Positions 15,075-18,304 of a stretch of 18,304 bases of DNA are shown in pieces. The stretch lies in the NCBI GenBank assembly GCA_043811795.1, contig JBDRMV010000113.1, positions 1-18,304 on the forward strand, given 5' to 3'. The DNA comes from JBDRMV01 sp043811795. Lineage in GTDB: Bacteria > CG03. A program made the position numbers and the translations under genes. The notes beneath the pieces were generated by a model. It did not search any database and was not told the origin of the DNA. It saw only the letters and a program-made list of their open reading frames with translations. How positions within the stretch are numbered: the first letter of the stretch is position 1; the number at the start of each line of letters is the position of its first letter.

Positions 15075-15695
15075 TTAGTGGCTCCTAACAAGGTCCTTCA
15101 CTTTCATCAGGCGGACTGTATTCGAGCGTTCCATTTCTTCAAGTTTAAAATTAATATATTTAATCGTTTCGTGCAAGTTCGGAATCATAATATATTCCAG
15201 CGAGTTTACTCTTCTTCTGGTAGCGGCAATCTCGCGGCAGAGTTCCTGCATCTCAAACAGGAGGACGCCGGCGAAAACAATCCGGCCAAGCATTTCCGAT
15301 ACTCTCCTAACGGCTTCGTCCCAGTAAACAACACTTTCCGCCGGTTCATAATTGAAACACTCCCCCGTTTGTTTTAGTTGAAACTCAGGTATTCTGATGT
15401 TGAAAAGCATTTTTGTGCTTTTTGAAAGCGAAACGGATGCGTCGGACAATCCTGCAAGAGAGGCCGCCCTTTTTTCCGATAGAAAACCCTCGCCTAAAAG
15501 GGCGAGTGAGGAAACGTTGTTCATTTCACCGGTGACTTCATGATACTTTTTAAAAAATTCGTCTTTCTTTTCAAGAAAAATGCGCATCAATTCATCCTGC
15601 TTGTCCTTGAGGAGTTTCCAGCCGCGCCGTGCCAAAGCAAGCGATTTCTTCAGCCGCTGCATTTCCATTCTCGTCGGATTTACGTTAATTCTCAT
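15075..15695 (-). CDS. atpD: V/A-type ATPase subunit D
   Basis: This 206-residue, largely helical protein is the central-stalk D subunit of V/A-type ATPases, which rotates within the A3B3 head and couples catalysis to ion movement. The opening NVNPTRMEMQRLKKSLALA (4-22) and the C-terminal stretch around RRRVNSLEYIMIPNL are characteristic. Length is normal. Its ATG shares a base with the TAA stop of subunit B (TAATG), the usual arrangement in bacterial A-B-D operons. No other ATPase genes follow, so the remaining subunits must lie upstream, beyond the window, or elsewhere. Confidence 0.95.
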   Translation of the reverse strand: MRINVNPTRMEMQRLKKSLALARRGWKLLKDKQDELMRIFLEKKDEFFKKYHEVTGEMNNVSSLALLGEGFLSEKRAASLAGLSDASVSLSKSTKMLFNIRIPEFQLKQTGECFNYEPAESVVYWDEAVRRVSEMLGRIVFAGVLLFEMQELCREIAATRRRVNSLEYIMIPNLHETIKYINFKLEEMERSNTVRLMKVKDLVRSH

Positions 15696-17065
15696 TATCC
15701 TTTATTCATATATTTCTCGATTTCCTCGTCCTTGACACGCTTCAGCTCTTTTCGGGGAATTCCTTTAAGAAGTTCCCATCCTATGTCAAGCGTCTCTTGC
15801 AGAGTCCTGGACTCAAAAATCGACTGTTGTACAAATTTCAATTCAAACTCGTCCGCAAACCTTACAAAGCGGACATCCTCTTCCGTCAGAGATGCTTCCC
15901 CCAATATCAGTGCAAGTTCCTTCGCCTCCTTCCCGCGGGCGTAACAGGCAAAAAGCTGCGCCGTAACGTTGCCGTGGTCGGCGCGCGTCTTACCCTCTCC
16001 TATGCCTTTTTCCTTTAACCGCGAAAGGGACGGAAGAACGTCTATCGGCGGGTAAATCCCTTTTCTGTTCAGCGCTCTTGAAAGAATCACCTGGCCCTCC
16101 GTAATGTAGCCCGTCAAATCCGGAATCGGATGGGTTTTGTCGTCCTCCGGCATTGTAAGAATAGGAATCTGCGTTATGGAACCCTTTTTCCCTTTAACTC
16201 TTCCGGCTCTTTCATAAACAGTGGCGAGGTCGGTATACATATAACCCGGGTAACCGCGGCGTCCGGGAATTTCCTTTCTCGCTGCGGAAATTTCCCGAAG
16301 GGCGTCGCAGTAATTCGTCATATCCGTCAGAATAACGAGAACGTGATGGTCTTTTTCAAAAGCAAGATATTCCGCCGCTGTCAGAGCCACGCGCGGCGTC
16401 GCAATTCTTTCAATAGCGGGGTCATCCGCCAGATTTATAAAAAGAACGCTCCGTTCAAGCGCGCCGGTCCTTGCGAGGTCTTTCTGAAAAAACTGCGCTT
16501 CCTCAAAAGTGATGCCCATCGCGGCGAAAACGACGGAGAATTTTTCTTCCCTGCCGACGACACACGCCTGCCTCGCTATCTGAGCGGCAAGCTCGTTGTG
16601 GGGGAGTCCGGAGCCGGAAAAAATCGGGAGTTTCTGCCCCCTGACAAGCGTTGTCATGGCATCAATGGCGGAAACGCCGGTTTGTATAAATTCCTCGGGA
16701 TACGCCCTCGCGTAAGGATTTAACGGAGCGCCGTCTATATCCAGCTGCTTCTCCGCAATCACATCTCCGCCGCCGTCTATAGGGCGGCCTATACCGTCAA
16801 AAATCCTGCCGAGAATTTCCTCGGAAACGCCGAAATGCAGCGTCTTTCCCAAAAAAGAAACGCCCGCGCCTTCAACGTCGATTCCCTCCGTCCCTTCAAA
16901 AAGCTGAACCAGCGCGCTTTCCCGCGAAACATCAAGAACCTTACCCATGCGCTTGCGGCCGTCCCTGAGCCGTACGGAGGCGACTTCAGAATAACCCACA
17001 TTTTCAATATCCCATACCCTGATGAGCGGCCCCTGAACGCTCCTTATGCTTTTATATTCCTTCAT
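15695..17065 (-). CDS. atpB: V/A-type ATPase subunit B
   Basis: At 456 residues this is a full-length non-catalytic B subunit of the V/A-type ATPase head. IFSGSGLPHNELAAQIARQ (148-166) replaces the P-loop, as in other B subunits. FAAMGITFEEAQFF and PSLSRLKEKGIGEGKTRADH follow. It alternates with subunit A in the hexameric head and contributes to the nucleotide sites. The ATG at 17065 lies 14 bases inside the end of the A gene and has GGAGG upstream. Codon usage is like the rest of the window. Whether the enzyme makes ATP or pumps H+/Na+ cannot be told without the membrane rotor subunit. Confidence 0.97.
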   Translation of the reverse strand: MKEYKSIRSVQGPLIRVWDIENVGYSEVASVRLRDGRKRMGKVLDVSRESALVQLFEGTEGIDVEGAGVSFLGKTLHFGVSEEILGRIFDGIGRPIDGGGDVIAEKQLDIDGAPLNPYARAYPEEFIQTGVSAIDAMTTLVRGQKLPIFSGSGLPHNELAAQIARQACVVGREEKFSVVFAAMGITFEEAQFFQKDLARTGALERSVLFINLADDPAIERIATPRVALTAAEYLAFEKDHHVLVILTDMTNYCDALREISAARKEIPGRRGYPGYMYTDLATVYERAGRVKGKKGSITQIPILTMPEDDKTHPIPDLTGYITEGQVILSRALNRKGIYPPIDVLPSLSRLKEKGIGEGKTRADHGNVTAQLFACYARGKEAKELALILGEASLTEEDVRFVRFADEFELKFVQQSIFESRTLQETLDIGWELLKGIPRKELKRVKDEEIEKYMNKG

Positions 17066-18304
17066 TGTTTTCTCCTCCGCTGGAAATTAGACCGCTTAAG
17101 TCATCTTTCAGAGCTTTCTCGACCTCATCCAATTTTTTGATATCCATATACTTCATTCTCGCAATCATGCTTTTGGACGGGATATCTATAATTTTCTTTA
17201 TGCCTGCGTTTTTCTCCACCGCCTGTTTCGCAAGACGGAAATACATCATTATTATGGAAAGCATTTTATACTGTTTTTTCAGCGTGGTATAAGAGTCCTG
17301 TGGGTCAAAAGCGTGCTGGTGAAGAAAATCCTCCCTGAGAATTTTGGCGGTATCCAGAATCAGGCGGTCTTCATCCGAAAGCGCCTCGACGCCCACAAGC
17401 CGCACAATTTCCTGAAGGTCGGACTCCTCCTGCAGAACCTTCAGCGCGGCGTTGCGCGCGGATAGAAAGTCCCTTATGTTATCCCTGTCGTAATAATCCT
17501 TTATATCGTCCAGGTAAAGCGAATAAGAGTTCAGCCAGTTGATTGCCGGAAAATGCCTCTGATAAGCGAGTTTATCCTCAAGCGCCCAGAAAACCTTAAC
17601 CATTCTCAAAGTTGCCTGAACGACAGGGTCGGACAGGTCCCCCCCGGGAGGCGAGACCGCGCCTATAACCGAAACGGAACCGTTTCTCGGAGGATCTCCG
17701 ACGGAAACGACTCCGCTGCGCTCGTAAAAACCCGCAATCCGGGATGTCAGATACGCCGGGTAGCCCTCCTCGCCGGGCATTTCTTCCAGACGTCCCGACA
17801 TTTCCCTCAGCGCCTCCGCCCAGCGGGACGTGGAATCCGCCATCACCGCAACGTCAAAACCCATATTCCTGAAAAATTCCGCAATGGTGATTCCCGTATA
17901 AACCGACGCTTCCCTTGCGGCGACGGGCATATTGGAAGTATTTGCTATAAGGACTGTTCTTTCAAGCAGAGGTCTGTTTGAGCGGGGGTCAATCAGCTCG
18001 GGAAACTCCGTAAGAACGTCCGTCATCTCGTTCCCCCGCTCCCCGCAGCCGACGTAGACCACCACGTCGGCCAGCGAGTACTTGGCCAGCAGCTGCTCGA
18101 CCACCGTCTTGCCGGTGCCGAAGCCCCCCGGGATGATGGCGCTCCCCCCCAGGGCGATAGGGAAAAGAGTGTCCAAAATGCGCTGGCCGGTCACGAACAG
18201 CTCGACCGGGTCCAGTTTCCTGGTGTAGGGGCGCCCCTTCTTCACCGCCCACTTGCGGATCATGGTGATCTCGGTGCCGTCCTGGAGGCGGGCCACCGGC
18301 TCGG
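17052..18304 (-). CDS. atpA: V/A-type ATPase catalytic subunit A, N-terminus cut by window edge
   Basis: The 417 visible codons cover the catalytic core and C-terminal helical domain of subunit A, which hydrolyses or makes ATP. The P-loop GGFGTGKT is encoded at 18105-18128, and CGERGNEM, SNMPVAAREASVYTG, and ADSTSRWAEALREMSGRLEE follow in order. The reading frame is open to base 18304 (...EPVARLQ), so the GTG at 18296 is not a start and about 170-190 N-terminal residues are missing. Codon choice changes abruptly near 18017: 88 of the 93 codons from 18296 to 18018 end in G or C, against 13 of the next 30. The protein sequence itself is normal across this point. See the separate finding. Confidence 0.96.
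   Translation of the reverse strand, partial: EPVARLQDGTEITMIRKWAVKKGRPYTRKLDPVELFVTGQRILDTLFPIALGGSAIIPGGFGTGKTVVEQLLAKYSLADVVVYVGCGERGNEMTDVLTEFPELIDPRSNRPLLERTVLIANTSNMPVAAREASVYTGITIAEFFRNMGFDVAVMADSTSRWAEALREMSGRLEEMPGEEGYPAYLTSRIAGFYERSGVVSVGDPPRNGSVSVIGAVSPPGGDLSDPVVQATLRMVKVFWALEDKLAYQRHFPAINWLNSYSLYLDDIKDYYDRDNIRDFLSARNAALKVLQEESDLQEIVRLVGVEALSDEDRLILDTAKILREDFLHQHAFDPQDSYTTLKKQYKMLSIIMMYFRLAKQAVEKNAGIKKIIDIPSKSMIARMKYMDIKKLDEVEKALKDDLSGLISSGGENNEGI

Noticed and set aside
1..18304. CRISPR arrays, rRNA genes, integrases or insertion sequences
   Set aside because: No direct-repeat/spacer arrays, rRNA sequence or transposase/integrase motifs were seen on either strand.

Overview
The window is a compact bacterial segment of 18.3 kb in which every supported gene lies on the minus strand, mostly with overlaps of 1-14 bases or gaps of a few bases. 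Transcription runs from high to low coordinates. Two genes run off the edges: V-type ATPase subunit A at the high end and an adenosine deaminase-family gene at the low end. Shine-Dalgarno sequences, two-component proteins, an HD-GYP protein, an RsmI-type methyltransferase and tRNAs without encoded CCA point to a bacterium. A V/A-type ATPase combined with an MTAP-type phosphorylase and several unrecognised paralogues suggests an uncultured anaerobic lineage, probably a metagenomic contig. I cannot name the phylum from sequence alone.

Region 1 (about 18304-15075) is the catalytic end of a V/A-type ATPase operon, subunits A, B and D. The outermost ~290 bases have a strikingly different codon usage and may be chimeric or recombined.

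Region 2 (15041-8876) continues without a real gap into a regulatory block: a GAF/HD-GYP protein, an aberrant RsmI-like methyltransferase, a membrane histidine kinase (HAMP/PAS), a secreted LysM/FecR-like protein, and a protein with two receiver domains and no output domain.

Region 3 (8875-7300) holds a possible promoter, a near-perfect 24-base palindrome, tRNA-CAU, tRNA-Val(CAC), a C4 zinc-ribbon coiled-coil protein and an RNase HI with an N-terminal extension. The gap 7299-7067 contains a GC-rich hairpin element and a nested, cloverleaf-like inverted repeat that looks like a small dispersed element.

Region 4 (7066-1) is a tight eight-gene operon in the order TIM barrel, P-loop kinase, DHH phosphoesterase, MTA/purine nucleoside phosphorylase, PfkB kinase, TIM barrel, P-loop kinase, adenosine deaminase. 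The TIM-barrel/P-loop pair occurs twice, as diverged paralogues in the same order, bracketing recognisable nucleoside-salvage enzymes. I consider this duplicated, uncharacterised module the best candidate for a previously undescribed system. A plausible reading is a nucleotide-to-nucleoside-to-pentose-phosphate salvage route with two unknown metal-dependent TIM-barrel enzymes and two dedicated kinases. That pathway is inference.
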